Shown: piece by piece, positions 34,236 through 44,046 of the stretch
How positions within the stretch are numbered: position 1 is the first letter of the stretch
How the letters are laid out: each line of letters opens with the position of its first letter
Assembly (NCBI GenBank): GCA_022760435.1
Contig: JALEFY010000035.1
Span: 1-55,307, forward strand
Length of the DNA stretch: 55,307 nt
From: Neomegalonema sp.
Lineage (GTDB): Bacteria; Pseudomonadota; Alphaproteobacteria; Rhodobacterales; Rhodobacteraceae
Direction of reading: 5' to 3'
Program-made: the position numbers and the translations under genes
Notes under the pieces: generated by a model
Seen by the model: the letters and a program-made list of their open reading frames with translations, nothing else
What the model was told of the DNA's origin: nothing
Database searches by the model: none

Positions 34236-35195
34236 ATGCTAGACGCACAATCTGTGATTGTCCGAAAAGTAAACAAAACGGAAGGGGGCGCTCCGTCGCT
34301 CCCCAAGATTGCAGATATTCTCAACGTCTTCGTCAAGAAGGTCGAGTTGCTGCTGCGCGCGAAACTTGAAACGACCGCCGATGCGATGGTTGTTGAGAGC
34401 TCGACGCGCCGACTGTCCGATGTGCTCGAGAATATGATGATGCCGGCGATGATCGGCATGGTGGAGATCGAAGGGACCTCCACGCCGGCGATGGTCGCGC
34501 TCGATCTCGATCTCGCCAATCATATCATCGATCTGGAGATGGGCGGGCAGGCCGACCAGAACCCCTCCTTCACCACCCGCTTTCCCACCGCGACCGATGG
34601 TCAGGTCTGTGCGCCGATTGTCGATCTGGTCATGGCCGCGTTTCGCGAGTCGATCTCCACGGTTCTGAAGGCACCGAACATCCCGCAAATGCGCTGCAAG
34701 ATGTTCGAGCACGATCCGATGATGGCGGCCATGGTCGTCGAGCATGCCGAGGTCGCGGTTTTCCAGGTCAGCCTTGATATTGGCGAGGCCGCGCGTTCGG
34801 GCAATTTCGAGCTGATCGTGCCGATGAGCGTTTTCGACGAGATCAAGTCGATCCTGCAAAAGGATGGTGGGCGCGGCAAGATCCAGGGTCAGCGCAGCGT
34901 CTGGACCGGCCACATGATCGATGTGGTGCTCGATTCAAAGCTCGATGTGAAATCCGTTGTCGATCTGTCGAATTTCTCCATCGCCGAACTGGCGCGGCTG
35001 AGCGTCGGTGACGTGCTGCCGCTGCCGCGCGGGGCGCTTCAGGAGATGTCGTTCCAGATCGATATGGGCGAAGAGCAGCGCGAAATTGCCAAGGTGCAAC
35101 TTGGCGCGTTCAAGAAAAACAAGGCCGTCAAGCTGCTTTCCAAGCCTGACCCCGAGTTTTTTGAAGAACTCAAAGATGTTTTGGTAGTCAATTGA
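34236..35195 (+). CDS. FliM/FliN-family protein heading the chemotaxis operon
   Basis: A 319-residue protein with a FliM-like middle (CheC/FliM type: VVESSTRRLSDVLENMM, ALDLDLANHIIDLEMGG) and a C-terminal FliMN/SpoA domain (MIDVVLDSKLDVKSVVDL, SVGDVLPLPRGALQEMSFQI). It begins MLDAQSVIVRKVNK and lacks the LSQxEIDALL N-terminus that binds phospho-CheY in classical FliM. It may be a switch-complex paralogue or a che-system adaptor; the usual flagellar fliM neighbours are absent. The start at 34236 is uncertain; GTG 34218 adds six residues. First gene of the operon, followed by STAS and CheY genes. Confidence 0.82.
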   Translation: MLDAQSVIVRKVNKTEGGAPSLPKIADILNVFVKKVELLLRAKLETTADAMVVESSTRRLSDVLENMMMPAMIGMVEIEGTSTPAMVALDLDLANHIIDLEMGGQADQNPSFTTRFPTATDGQVCAPIVDLVMAAFRESISTVLKAPNIPQMRCKMFEHDPMMAAMVVEHAEVAVFQVSLDIGEAARSGNFELIVPMSVFDEIKSILQKDGGRGKIQGQRSVWTGHMIDVVLDSKLDVKSVVDLSNFSIAELARLSVGDVLPLPRGALQEMSFQIDMGEEQREIAKVQLGAFKKNKAVKLLSKPDPEFFEELKDVLVVN

Positions 35196-35205
35196 GGAGC
35201 GAGTT

Positions 35206-35496
35206 GTGTTTGAAGCCTCAAACCCGATCATGATCCCTGAGCGTTCTGATCATGTCTTTGCCGCCGAAGTCATCGCGGCAGGTCAGGCGCTACAGTCCGG
35301 ACAGACCCTGTCTCTCGACGCCTCGCAGGTCAGCGCGCTCGACAGCAGCACCGTGCTCGCCATCGCCAATGTCGCGCAAAGCGCGCAGCAGATCGGTGCC
35401 ACCGCCGCCGTTCTTTCCCCGTCCGACGCTTTTGTCGATTCATTCACTGAACTTGGCCTGTTCGAGCCAATGATGAAACTGGAGTTCCGATCATGA
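35206..35496 (+). CDS. STAS-domain protein
   Basis: A 96-residue single STAS domain. A beta-strand SLDASQVSALDSSTVLAIANVAQ carries the conserved DSS, where the serine is phosphorylated in anti-sigma-antagonist relatives. The GTG start at 35206 follows TGAGGAGC. Its stop overlaps the CheY start by four bases. In chemotaxis clusters of alphaproteobacteria, small STAS proteins occur between a FliM-like and a CheY gene; their role in signalling is not established. Confidence 0.88.
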   Translation: MFEASNPIMIPERSDHVFAAEVIAAGQALQSGQTLSLDASQVSALDSSTVLAIANVAQSAQQIGATAAVLSPSDAFVDSFTELGLFEPMMKLEFRS

Positions 35497-35852
35497 AAAC
35501 TGTGCTTGCTGTCGACGATACCGCGACGATCCGCGGCATGCTGCGCCATTGTCTGAGCAAGGCCGGTCACACCGTGATCGAGGCGGAAGATGGCGCGCAA
35601 GCGCTGGAGCAATTGCGCGCGCACCGCCCGGACATCGTGATCACCGATCTCAACATGCCGGTGATGGACGGTCTCGAATTCATCGAACGGGCCCGCCAGG
35701 AAGAATGCGGCCGCACCCTGCCGATGCTGCTGCTGACGACCGAAACTGCGGATCACCTCAAGCAGCGTGCGCGTGAAGTGCGTGCGACCGGCTGGATGAA
35801 CAAGCCCTTCAATCCCGGCAAGCTGCTGAAACTGGTCGATCAGCTCACCTGA
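35493..35852 (+). CDS. cheY: CheY response regulator (first copy)
   Basis: A 119-residue single-domain receiver. Acidic pair D8/D9, phosphoacceptor D52 (VITDLNMP), T82/T83 and K104 (NKPF) are all present, so it should be phosphorylatable by CheA. Starts by four-base overlap with the STAS gene. Downstream it is 35 bases from cheA. With the second CheY at 44.0 kb it offers two outputs, or one output plus a phosphate sink, a common design in alphaproteobacteria. Confidence 0.95.
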   Translation: MKTVLAVDDTATIRGMLRHCLSKAGHTVIEAEDGAQALEQLRAHRPDIVITDLNMPVMDGLEFIERARQEECGRTLPMLLLTTETADHLKQRAREVRATGWMNKPFNPGKLLKLVDQLT

Positions 35853-35887
35853 TCCGCCCCTGCCTAGCACGAAACAAGGAAAGTCCC

Positions 35888-38143
35888 ATGATGGACGATT
35901 TTGACGATTTTCAAGCCGTCTTCTTCCAGGAATGCGAAGAGCTTCTCGGCGACCTTCAGGACCATCTCGAATCGATCGCCGATGGCGATTTCGATGCCGA
36001 GACCCTCAATGCGGCCTTTCGAGCGGTTCACTCGATCAAGGGCGGCGCCGGTGCGTTTGGCTTCGATCATCTCGTCAATTTCGCCCATATCTTTGAGACG
36101 GTCATGGACAAGTTGCGTTCGGATGAGCTCGATGCCAATCCGACCGTGACCAAGGTGCTGCTGCGCTCCAATGACGTGATCGCCGATCTGGTCGCGGATG
36201 CGCAGAACGGGGCACCGCCGCGCGACAATGTCGAGCGGGTCCGCCTTGAGCTGGAGGCGCTGATCAATCCGGCCGCTGCGGATGCAGCACCGGTTGCGGA
36301 TGCAGGTCAGGCCGCGGCGAGCACACCCGCGCCTGCCGCGCCCGAGACGCAAGCCTCGCAAACGGCTCCGGAAGTGCTGGCGGAGCCTGAAGAGGAAGCC
36401 GAGCCGACCCGCGATGTGACCATCCGGATCGCTCCGGGCCCGGAATTCATCCATTCGGGGCATGACATGGTCAAACTCATCCGTGCCTTCAAAAGCATGG
36501 GTGATGTGCGGGTCGAGACCGAAGGCGAGTTGCCGCCGCTGAGCGATCATGACGCGGTTACGACCCAACTGGTCTGGACCTTGACCCTCAACACGGCCGA
36601 GACAATCAGCGAGATCGAGGAATTCTACGATTTCTACGCGCATACCGCCGATTTTACGATCACCGATAGCAGCGTTGCCGAAGAGGCTGTGAGCGCAGAA
36701 GCCGAGCCCGCCGCGCCGGTGCAGGAGGAGACCGTCGCAGAGCAAGCTCAAGATGTCCAAGAGCAGGCTCAAGAGCCGCTTGAGGCATCTTCGGCAACGG
36801 TAGTCGAGCTGAATGTATCGAGCGAGGGGCAGGTTGCACTTGATGAGGTCAAGGCCGCTGTCGCGCAAGCCGATGCTGCGGAAAAAGCAGAGAAGGCCGC
36901 GGCGCCGAAGGCCACCGAAGCACCCAAGAAAGCTGCTGCGTCCAACAAGGCCGCCAAGACCCTGCGTGTCGAGCTCAACCGGGTCGACCGCCTCGTCAAC
37001 ATGGTCGGAGAGATCGTCATCACTCAGGCGGTGCTCAACCAGAAGATCTCCGAGGTTGATCTGCCGCCCAACAACCAGGTGGCCCAGGCAATCGAGCAGC
37101 TCTCGCATCAAACGCGTGAATTGCAGGAAAGCGTCATGGCGATCCGCGCGCAGCCGGTCAAATCCGTGTTCTCGCGCATGCCGCGGGTGGTGCGCGATCT
37201 CGCGGACCAGCTCGGCAAGGAAGTGACGCTGGAGCTCGCGGGCGAGCATACCGAGGTCGATACCACGGTGATCGAGGAACTGGCCGAGCCGCTGACCCAT
37301 ATGCTGCGCAATTCGATGGACCATGGCCTCGAGATGCCCGATGCCCGTGAGGCGGCTGGCAAGCCGCGCTGTGGCACGGTCTGGCTCACCGCCGAGCATC
37401 GCGGCGAGCGCGTGACCATCACCCTCGAGGATGACGGCGCCGGCATCAATCGCGACCGTGTTCTGGCCAAGGCGATCGAAAAGGGCATCGTGCCCGAAGA
37501 AGCGCAGCTTACGCCGGAAGAGATCGATATGCTGATCTTCGCGCCGGGCTTCTCGACCGCTGCTGCTGTCTCGAATGTCTCGGGCCGCGGTGTGGGCATG
37601 GATGTGGTCAAGAAAAAGGTGCAGGCCCTGGGCGGTCGGGTATCGTTGCAAAACAACCCGGGCAAGGGCGCGAAATTCGTCATCACCCTGCCGCTGACCC
37701 TCGCGGTGCTCGATGGCATGACCATCGGTATCGGCGATGAGCGCTTCGTGCTGCCGCTTGGTAGTGTCGTTGAGGCGCTGAAGATCTCCGATGATGTCAT
37801 GGAGACGCTGCCCTCCGGCTCGCATATCCTGCGCTATCGCGACAATTACATCCCGCTTTTGTCGGTGCGCGATCTGCTCGGCCTCGATCCGGCGCTCGAG
37901 CGCGAAAGCCTCGCCGTGGTCGTGGAGACCGAGACCGACGGCAAGATCTCCCTGCTCGTCGATGAGCTCATCGGCCAGCGGCAGGTCGTTCTCAAATCGC
38001 TCGAAGCGAATTTCAAGCGCATCGAAGGCATTTCGGGCGCGACCATTCTCGGCGACGGCCGCGTCGCCCTGATCCTTGATGTGCCGGCGCTGCATGCTCT
38101 GGGCACCGGCCACAATGTTTCTGCACTGAGAAAGGCAAGCTGA
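35888..38143 (+). CDS. cheA: Chemotaxis histidine kinase CheA
   Basis: A 751-residue class II histidine kinase. The P1/HPt domain has the phosphorylated H48 (RAVHSIKGGAGAFGF). A long Ala/Glu/Pro-rich linker region follows, with a P2-like segment (DVTIRIAPGPEF) near 175-260. P3/P4 begins about 360 (TLRVELNRVDRLVNMVGEIV); the N box THMLRNSMDHGLE, G1 EDDGAGINRDRV and G2 SGRGVGMDVV are intact. A CheW-like P5 closes the protein (LVDELIGQRQVVLK). Forms signalling arrays with CheW and the transducer encoded next. cheW starts one base after its stop. Confidence 0.97.
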   Translation: MMDDFDDFQAVFFQECEELLGDLQDHLESIADGDFDAETLNAAFRAVHSIKGGAGAFGFDHLVNFAHIFETVMDKLRSDELDANPTVTKVLLRSNDVIADLVADAQNGAPPRDNVERVRLELEALINPAAADAAPVADAGQAAASTPAPAAPETQASQTAPEVLAEPEEEAEPTRDVTIRIAPGPEFIHSGHDMVKLIRAFKSMGDVRVETEGELPPLSDHDAVTTQLVWTLTLNTAETISEIEEFYDFYAHTADFTITDSSVAEEAVSAEAEPAAPVQEETVAEQAQDVQEQAQEPLEASSATVVELNVSSEGQVALDEVKAAVAQADAAEKAEKAAAPKATEAPKKAAASNKAAKTLRVELNRVDRLVNMVGEIVITQAVLNQKISEVDLPPNNQVAQAIEQLSHQTRELQESVMAIRAQPVKSVFSRMPRVVRDLADQLGKEVTLELAGEHTEVDTTVIEELAEPLTHMLRNSMDHGLEMPDAREAAGKPRCGTVWLTAEHRGERVTITLEDDGAGINRDRVLAKAIEKGIVPEEAQLTPEEIDMLIFAPGFSTAAAVSNVSGRGVGMDVVKKKVQALGGRVSLQNNPGKGAKFVITLPLTLAVLDGMTIGIGDERFVLPLGSVVEALKISDDVMETLPSGSHILRYRDNYIPLLSVRDLLGLDPALERESLAVVVETETDGKISLLVDELIGQRQVVLKSLEANFKRIEGISGATILGDGRVALILDVPALHALGTGHNVSALRKAS

Positions 38144-38144
38144 G

Positions 38145-38612
38145 ATGTCTGAAGAAGTGAAAACCGAGAACTTCGATTCCAAGCAATATGTCACCTTCGT
38201 CGTTGGTGAGCGCCTTTATGGCGTGGAGATCACCGCCGTTCGTGAGATCAAGCAATGGTCGCCGACCACCGCGCTGCCGAACCAGCCGGTCTACACCCGC
38301 GGCGTGCTGAACCTGCGCGGGACCATCGTCCCGGTCCATGATCTGCGTGCGCGCTTTGGCGGCATGCTGACCGACGCGACCGAGAACCACGTGATCGTGA
38401 TTGCCTCGATCGCCGATCAGGCGGTGGGCATTCTCGTTGATGCGGTCTCCGATATTCTCAACGTCTCGCCAGATGACACCCGTTCGGTGCCGCCGAGCGC
38501 GCGGGAGATGGATCTGGAGGCGATCAGCGGCCTGGTCGCGCGCGATGATCAGATGATCGCGCTGCTCGATCTGACCCGGTTGTTCCCGGTCAATACCTTC
38601 ATGGCGGCGTAA
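38145..38612 (+). CDS. cheW: Chemotaxis coupling protein CheW
   Basis: A 155-residue CheW with YVTFVVGERLYGVEITAVREI at the start, RGVLNLRGTIVPVHDLRARFG in the middle and VGILVDAVSDILNV; a standard CheA-receptor coupler. It starts one base after the cheA stop. Downstream is a 111-base gap to the transducer with two GC-rich stem-loops (one at 38674-38689) that have no T-run and may tune mRNA levels rather than stop transcription. Confidence 0.97.
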   Translation: MSEEVKTENFDSKQYVTFVVGERLYGVEITAVREIKQWSPTTALPNQPVYTRGVLNLRGTIVPVHDLRARFGGMLTDATENHVIVIASIADQAVGILVDAVSDILNVSPDDTRSVPPSAREMDLEAISGLVARDDQMIALLDLTRLFPVNTFMAA

Positions 38613-38673
38613 GCCGCCTGATGGGCCCTGCCCCTCAAGGGGGGCAGATTTTCACCCTTTACGCGATCACTGA

Positions 38674-38689
38674 CGGCCCCTCGGGGCCG
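38674..38689 (+). other. GC-rich stem-loop between cheW and the transducer gene
   Basis: Perfect 7-bp stem CGGCCCC (38674-38680)/GGGGCCG (38683-38689) with a two-base loop. There is no T-run directly after it (AACGGAAGAG). It may protect the 3' end of the upstream mRNA or attenuate; it is not a standard terminator. Confidence 0.4.
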
Positions 38690-38723
38690 AACGGAAGAGT
38701 TTTGTCGAGTACCGGAGCTTAGT

Positions 38724-41528
38724 ATGCTGTCCTCTGCCGCCAATGTTTTCAAGAATGTAAGCATCTCGCACAAGGTCATGGGCCTCGTGCTTGGTGGTTG
38801 CCTGCTGGTCGGGGCTTCGGTCGCCTACAGCAATTATCAAATTGCGCGCGGCATCGCTGTGCAAGTCGCGCAGGATGAGCTGAGGGTGGAGGCTGATGGC
38901 CGTGTCGCGGCGGTGCTCGACTATCTCGACCTGATCGCCTTCGATATGAACTTCGTCGCCGAGCATCCACAAACGCGCAGCGCGCTCAAGAGCTTCGATT
39001 TCGCCTGGAACGTGATGGGCGATGCGCCGATGCAGACATTGCAGGATGCGTATATCCATAACAATCCCTATCCGGTCGGTGAAAAGCACAAGCTGGTCGA
39101 TGTTAAGGATGACGAAGTCTACACCACCATCCATGCCGACAATCACCCGGTCTTTCGCAAGCTGGTGGAGAAGCGCGGATATTACGATGTCTTCTTGATC
39201 AATGAAACCGGCGACGTCGTCTATTCAGTTTTCAAGGAGATGGACTACGCGACGAACCTTGTGAGCGGTGAGTTTGCCGGCAGCGATCTGGGTAAGGCCT
39301 TTCAGGCAGTCAAGGCCAATCCGGCCCCGGGTTCGCAGGTCTTCTTTGATTTTGCGCCCTACGCCCCCAGCGCTGGCGCCCCGGCGAGCTTTATCGCGAC
39401 CCCGGTTCTCGACACTGATGGCAGCTTCCTCGGCGCGCTCGCATTTCAGATGCCCCATGGCGCGATCACCGATATCGTGCGCGCTTCCGACAATCCCGAG
39501 CATCACCACGGCGCCTATCTCGTAGGCGCTGACGGGCTGCTGCGCATCGATGCCTCGATGAACGAGGTCGATGACACGCTGACCACCGCCTTTGACAAGG
39601 ACTTCGTCTCGCGCGTCCTCTCGCAAGGCACGCATACGGCAGACATGACCGGTCTGTCGGGCAATGAGGTCCGCGCCTTCGGCCAGCGTGTCGAGTTTCT
39701 GGGCACGCAATGGGCTCTGATCAACGAGCAGGATGTCGAAGCGATCATGGCGCCGGCGATTGCGCTGCGCAACAACATGCTCACCGTGACCGGGATCGTG
39801 ATGGCGATCGTCAGCGCGCTGGCCTGGTTCGCCTCGCTCGGTTTCGTGCGCCCGATCCGGCAGCTCGATGGTGCCGTCTCGCAACTGGCTTCGGGGCAGA
39901 CCGCCGATGTGCCGGGCCTCGATCGCGGCGATGAGCTGGGCACCCTCGCGCGCTCGCTCGATGCCATCAATGACCGTGCAGAGCGCAACCAGCAGATCCG
40001 CTCGGCGCTCGACAGCAGCCAGGCATGCGTGATGCTGATCAGCGAGAGCGGCACCATCACCTATGCCAACACCGCTCTGGTCAAGCTCTTCGCCCGCTCG
40101 CAATCCTATCTGGCGGGGCGCAGTAACGGGCTCGATGTTGCGCGCTTGCGCGGTGTGCAGGCTGATACCCTCGCCGATATCCCGGCCTTTGCACCTTCCT
40201 CCCTGTCGGGAACCCGCGCACAGACCCGGACCGAAGCGCAATTCGACAATCGGGCCTTCGATATCCATCTGAGCCCGGTTCTCAATGCCGATGGCGAGGT
40301 TACGGGCTTTGTTGCCGAATGGGACGAGCAGACCGAGAAGCGCGAGATCACCCGTCAGGTGCGGCAAGTCATTGACGCGGTGGCCTCTGGCGATCTCACG
40401 CAGCGGCTCGATCTCAAGAGCAATGACAGCTTCTTCACGGACATCTCTGGCGGGGTCAACACGATCTGCGCACGCGTTGGCGAGTTCCTCGATGATATCG
40501 GTGCGACCGTTGACGAGCTTGCGGCGGGCAACCTGACCCGCAAGGTTTCGGGCCAGTATTCGGGCCAGTATCAGCAGGTCGCATCCAATCTCGATAACGC
40601 GATCGATCGCAGTGCCTCGCTGGTCTCGCAAATCGCCAACACGGCGCGGGCGGTGACCAAGGCCACCACCGGGATCACCGATGGCGCGACCGAGCTGTCG
40701 CGCCGCTCCGAGAGCCAGGCGTCCTCGCTGCAAGAGACGGCGGCGACCATGGAAGAGATGTCGGCAACGGTCAAATCTAGTGCCGAGAACGCGTCGACCG
40801 CCAATCAGATGGCGGGAGAAGTGTCGAGCCGGGCCAAGGAAGGCGCACAGGTTGTCACCGATGCTATCTCGGCGATGGGGCTGATCGAGCAATCCTCGGT
40901 GAAGATCTCGGACATCATCGCGGTGATCGATAGCATCGCCTTCCAGACCAACCTGCTGGCGCTCAATGCGGCGGTGGAAGCGGCGCGGGCTGGCGATGCC
41001 GGCAAGGGCTTTGCGGTCGTGGCCTCGGAAGTGCGCACGCTTGCACAGCGTTCCTCGGCCGCGGCGGCGGATATCAAGGAGCTGATCCAGGCGAGCTCGG
41101 TGCATGTCTCCGACGGCGTGCGGCTGGTGCAAGCGTCGGGCGAAAGCCTGCAAGCCATGACCGGCGATATCCGCGATGTCTCGGCCAAGATCGAAGAGAT
41201 CGCCTCGGCCAGCCGCGAACAGGCAACCGGGATTCAGGAGATCTCGACGGCCGTCAGCAGCCTCGACCAGATCACGCAAGGGAACTCGACCATTGCCGAG
41301 GAAAGCGCCGCCGCAGCGCGGGCTCTCACCCAGCTCTCTGGCGACCTCGATGCGCTGGTCAACCGGTTCAAGATCTCTGAGCAGTCCAGCCAGTTCGATG
41401 AAGGCAAGGCGGATGTGCAGTGGCAGCAAGCTGCGATCAGCAGCCCGCAGCCCAAACTAGCCCAGCCTGCCGCAGTGGCGAGCCGGGCACCGGTGGCGGC
41501 CGCAGCAAGCGATTGGGCGGAGTTTTAA
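38724..41528 (+). CDS. Methyl-accepting chemotaxis protein with dCache-like sensor, PAS and tandem HAMP
   Basis: A 934-residue transducer. A first membrane helix (about 16-36, [19 protein letters not shown]) is followed by a periplasmic dCache-like sensor ([37 protein letters not shown]), and a second helix ([21 protein letters not shown], near 350). HAMP ([17 protein letters not shown]), a PAS-like region ([21 protein letters not shown]), a second HAMP-like repeat and the MA signalling domain ([26 protein letters not shown]) follow. It ends SDWAEF, resembling the C-terminal tether that docks CheR/CheB in other transducers. It is the only receptor in the operon and likely the main client. Confidence 0.95.
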   Translation: MLSSAANVFKNVSISHKVMGLVLGGCLLVGASVAYSNYQIARGIAVQVAQDELRVEADGRVAAVLDYLDLIAFDMNFVAEHPQTRSALKSFDFAWNVMGDAPMQTLQDAYIHNNPYPVGEKHKLVDVKDDEVYTTIHADNHPVFRKLVEKRGYYDVFLINETGDVVYSVFKEMDYATNLVSGEFAGSDLGKAFQAVKANPAPGSQVFFDFAPYAPSAGAPASFIATPVLDTDGSFLGALAFQMPHGAITDIVRASDNPEHHHGAYLVGADGLLRIDASMNEVDDTLTTAFDKDFVSRVLSQGTHTADMTGLSGNEVRAFGQRVEFLGTQWALINEQDVEAIMAPAIALRNNMLTVTGIVMAIVSALAWFASLGFVRPIRQLDGAVSQLASGQTADVPGLDRGDELGTLARSLDAINDRAERNQQIRSALDSSQACVMLISESGTITYANTALVKLFARSQSYLAGRSNGLDVARLRGVQADTLADIPAFAPSSLSGTRAQTRTEAQFDNRAFDIHLSPVLNADGEVTGFVAEWDEQTEKREITRQVRQVIDAVASGDLTQRLDLKSNDSFFTDISGGVNTICARVGEFLDDIGATVDELAAGNLTRKVSGQYSGQYQQVASNLDNAIDRSASLVSQIANTARAVTKATTGITDGATELSRRSESQASSLQETAATMEEMSATVKSSAENASTANQMAGEVSSRAKEGAQVVTDAISAMGLIEQSSVKISDIIAVIDSIAFQTNLLALNAAVEAARAGDAGKGFAVVASEVRTLAQRSSAAAADIKELIQASSVHVSDGVRLVQASGESLQAMTGDIRDVSAKIEEIASASREQATGIQEISTAVSSLDQITQGNSTIAEESAAAARALTQLSGDLDALVNRFKISEQSSQFDEGKADVQWQQAAISSPQPKLAQPAAVASRAPVAAAASDWAEF

Positions 41529-41531
41529 TCC

Positions 41532-42392
41532 ATGATGCAAGATCTCTCATCCCAGACCGACAAGGGAGGCGGCGGTGCCGCCACCTTCACCCCGATGAGC
41601 GATGCCGAGTTTCGGGAGTTCTCGAAGATCGTGCTCGACCTTACCGGGATCGTCATTCAGGCGCATAAGCGGCAGATGATCACGTCGCGCTTGTCTCGCC
41701 GCCTGCGGGCCAAGGGGATGGGAAGCTTCTCGGATTATCTCGAATTCGTCACCTCCGAGCGCGGTGCGACCGAGCACGAGGAATTCGTGAATGCTGTCAC
41801 CACGAACCTGACCTCGTTCTTCCGCGAGTCCCATCACTTCGACCATTTCGCCGAGGCGGTGATCAAACCCTTTGTGGCCGCACGCGGGACCAAGATGCGG
41901 GTATGGTCTTCGGCGGCCTCGTCGGGAGAGGAGCCTTACTCGATCGCCATGACCGCTCTGGCGGCGTCGGGTGGGCATTTGCCGCGCGATTTCAAGATCC
42001 TGGCGACGGATCTGGACACGCGCATGCTGACCCGCTGCCGTGAGGGTGTCTACACCTCCGAGCGAGGCGAAAAGTTGCCGCCGATGGCCGCTCCCTATGT
42101 CGAGCGCAGCGGTGATCAGATCAGTGTCAAGCAGCAGGCCAAGGCGTTGATCACCTTCAACCAGCTCAACTTGCTGCATGATTGGCCGATGAAGGGGCCG
42201 TTCGACGTGATCTTCTGCCGGAACGTGCTGATCTATTTCGATCTGGCCACCAAGCGGAGCATCGTCGACCGGCTCACCAAGCTGATCCGGCCGCAAGGGT
42301 TCCTCTATCTCGGCCATTCCGAGGCGATGCTCGGCGAGCACCCGGAGCTGCGCTCGCAGGGCAAGACGATTTTCCAGAAGGTGCCAAGATGA
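41532..42392 (+). CDS. cheR: Chemotaxis methyltransferase CheR
   Basis: A 286-residue SAM-dependent glutamate methyltransferase. An N-terminal helical CheR domain (SRLSRRLRAKGMGSFSDYLE) is followed by SAM-binding WSSAASSGEEPYSIAM, ILATDLDTRML and the family motif FCRNVLIYFD. It methylates receptor glutamates for adaptation. Starts three bases after the transducer stop and overlaps cheD by four bases. Confidence 0.97.
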   Translation: MMQDLSSQTDKGGGGAATFTPMSDAEFREFSKIVLDLTGIVIQAHKRQMITSRLSRRLRAKGMGSFSDYLEFVTSERGATEHEEFVNAVTTNLTSFFRESHHFDHFAEAVIKPFVAARGTKMRVWSSAASSGEEPYSIAMTALAASGGHLPRDFKILATDLDTRMLTRCREGVYTSERGEKLPPMAAPYVERSGDQISVKQQAKALITFNQLNLLHDWPMKGPFDVIFCRNVLIYFDLATKRSIVDRLTKLIRPQGFLYLGHSEAMLGEHPELRSQGKTIFQKVPR

Positions 42393-42970
42393 TGCAGTCG
42401 AAACCCTACTGGGAAGCCAAGATCGATAGTTTCGCGCAGAATGTACTGCCCGGCGATTGCTTCGTGACCGAACGGACCGATCTGGCGGTGGTCACCCTGC
42501 TCGGTTCCTGCGTGGCTGCGTGTATTCGCGATACCAGCAAAGGGATCGGCGGTCTGAATCATTTCCTGCTGCCTGAAGGCAAGGGTGCCGATAGTGGATC
42601 GGCGCGCTACGGCGCCTTCGCGATGGAAGTTCTGGTCAACTCCATCTTGCGTGCAGGCGGGCGGCGCTCGGATCTGGAGGCCAAGGTGTTTGGTGGTGGG
42701 CGGGTGATCGCCTCTTCCGCCGGGGCCACCGTCGGCGATCGCAACGGCGCTTTCGTGCTCAACTACCTGCGGCGTGAAGGGATCCGGGTGGCAGCCTCAG
42801 ATCTGGGCGGCCCGTTCGCGCGGCGTGTCTTTTATTTTCCGGCCACCGGACGTGTGGTCGTGCAGCGGATCGACCGAAGCGAGGCGGCCGCGGTTATCGA
42901 GACCGAGAAGAAGGTTACTTCCGTGGTGGTCGAGAAGGTTGAAGAACCGGATGTGGAGCTGTTCATATGA
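42389..42970 (+). CDS. cheD: Receptor glutamine deamidase CheD
   Basis: A 193-residue deamidase. Catalytic cysteine and histidine lie in VTLLGSCVAACIRDTSKGIGGLNHFLLPEG, and VFGGGRVIASSAGATVGDRN is the family core. It deamidates receptor glutamines to create CheR sites. ATGA overlap with cheR (42389-42392) and with cheB (42967-42970) makes cheR-cheD-cheB translationally coupled. Residues 1-20 precede the domain without known role. Confidence 0.95.
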   Translation: MMQSKPYWEAKIDSFAQNVLPGDCFVTERTDLAVVTLLGSCVAACIRDTSKGIGGLNHFLLPEGKGADSGSARYGAFAMEVLVNSILRAGGRRSDLEAKVFGGGRVIASSAGATVGDRNGAFVLNYLRREGIRVAASDLGGPFARRVFYFPATGRVVVQRIDRSEAAAVIETEKKVTSVVVEKVEEPDVELFI

Positions 42971-44019
42971 GTGGAAGGAACATTCGAGCGCTCGTGGTCG
43001 ATGACAGCTTGCTGATGCGCACCATGCTGCGCTCCGCGCTGGAGTCCGAGCGCGATATTGAAGTGGTTGGCGCTGCCAAGGAGCCCTATGAGGCGCGGCA
43101 GATGATCAAGGACACCAATCCCGATGTGGTGACCCTCGATGTCGAGATGCCGGGCATGACCGGGCTCGAGTTCCTCGAGAAGATCATGACCCTGCGGCCC
43201 ATGCCGGTGGTGATGGTGTCCTCGCTCACCTCCGAAGGGGCTGAGGCGACGCTGGCGGCGCTGAGCGCCGGGGCGGTGGGCTTTGTGCCCAAGCAGATCG
43301 GCGGGATTTCGCAGCAGGAATTTGGCGCCACCGTGCGCCAGAAAGTGCGCGAGGCGGCGCGGGCGAAAGTGCGGCCCCTGATGCGTCCGATCTCGGCAAT
43401 CTCGGCGCCGGTGCTGCGCGAATCGCGGCGCACGGCGGGCGCGCAGCTCATCGCTGTCGGGTCTTCAACGGGCGGTGTTCAGGCGCTGGGCCGGTTCTTT
43501 CAGGCCCTGCCGCGCGGTTTGCCGCCGATCGTCGTCACCCAGCATATGCCGCCGGGCTATACCGAGCGCTTTGCGCAACGTTTGGCGGGTCAAATCGGGC
43601 AGGATGTCAGCGAGGCCCGCGATGGTGAAGTGTTGCGCAGCGGGATGATCCGGATTGCTCCGGGCAGCCAGCATATGGAGGTTGTCCGGGTCGGCACCCA
43701 ATTGCAAACCCGCCTCAATGATGAAGGCAAGGTCTCGGGGCACAAGCCATCGGTGGATGTCCTGTTTCGCTCGGTTGCCAAACATGTTGGTGCCAAGGCG
43801 CTCGGCGTGATCTTGACCGGTATGGGCAGTGACGGCGCCGCCGGCATGCTCTCGATGCGCCGCGCCGGTGCGATGTGCCTGGGCGAGGCGGAAAGCTCTT
43901 GCGTTGTCTATGGCATGCCCAAAGCGGCCAAACGCCTCGGCGGCGTTAGCGAAGAACATGATCTCTCAAAATTACCCGCCAGAGTTTGCGAACTCTTAAG
44001 CGGTGTTCGAGTACAGTAA
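42967..44019 (+). CDS. cheB: Chemotaxis response regulator methylesterase CheB
   Basis: A 350-residue protein: an N-terminal receiver (ALVVDDSLLMRTML; DVVTLDVEMPGMTG with the phosphoacceptor Asp; VPKQIGG) and a C-terminal methylesterase whose catalytic triad is visible as Ser in AVGSSTGGVQAL, His in VVTQHMPPGYTE and Asp in GMGSDGAAGM. It removes receptor methyl groups when phosphorylated by CheA. Coupled to cheD upstream; the second cheY follows 27 bases later. Confidence 0.97.
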   Translation: MSGRNIRALVVDDSLLMRTMLRSALESERDIEVVGAAKEPYEARQMIKDTNPDVVTLDVEMPGMTGLEFLEKIMTLRPMPVVMVSSLTSEGAEATLAALSAGAVGFVPKQIGGISQQEFGATVRQKVREAARAKVRPLMRPISAISAPVLRESRRTAGAQLIAVGSSTGGVQALGRFFQALPRGLPPIVVTQHMPPGYTERFAQRLAGQIGQDVSEARDGEVLRSGMIRIAPGSQHMEVVRVGTQLQTRLNDEGKVSGHKPSVDVLFRSVAKHVGAKALGVILTGMGSDGAAGMLSMRRAGAMCLGEAESSCVVYGMPKAAKRLGGVSEEHDLSKLPARVCELLSGVRVQ

Positions 44020-44046
44020 AATCAACCTATTGTTGGAGTTCCAAAG

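Noticed and set aside
35864-38194. A 776-codon antisense frame opposite cheA
   Set aside because: Same cause; cheA and its coupling to cheW fix the coding strand.
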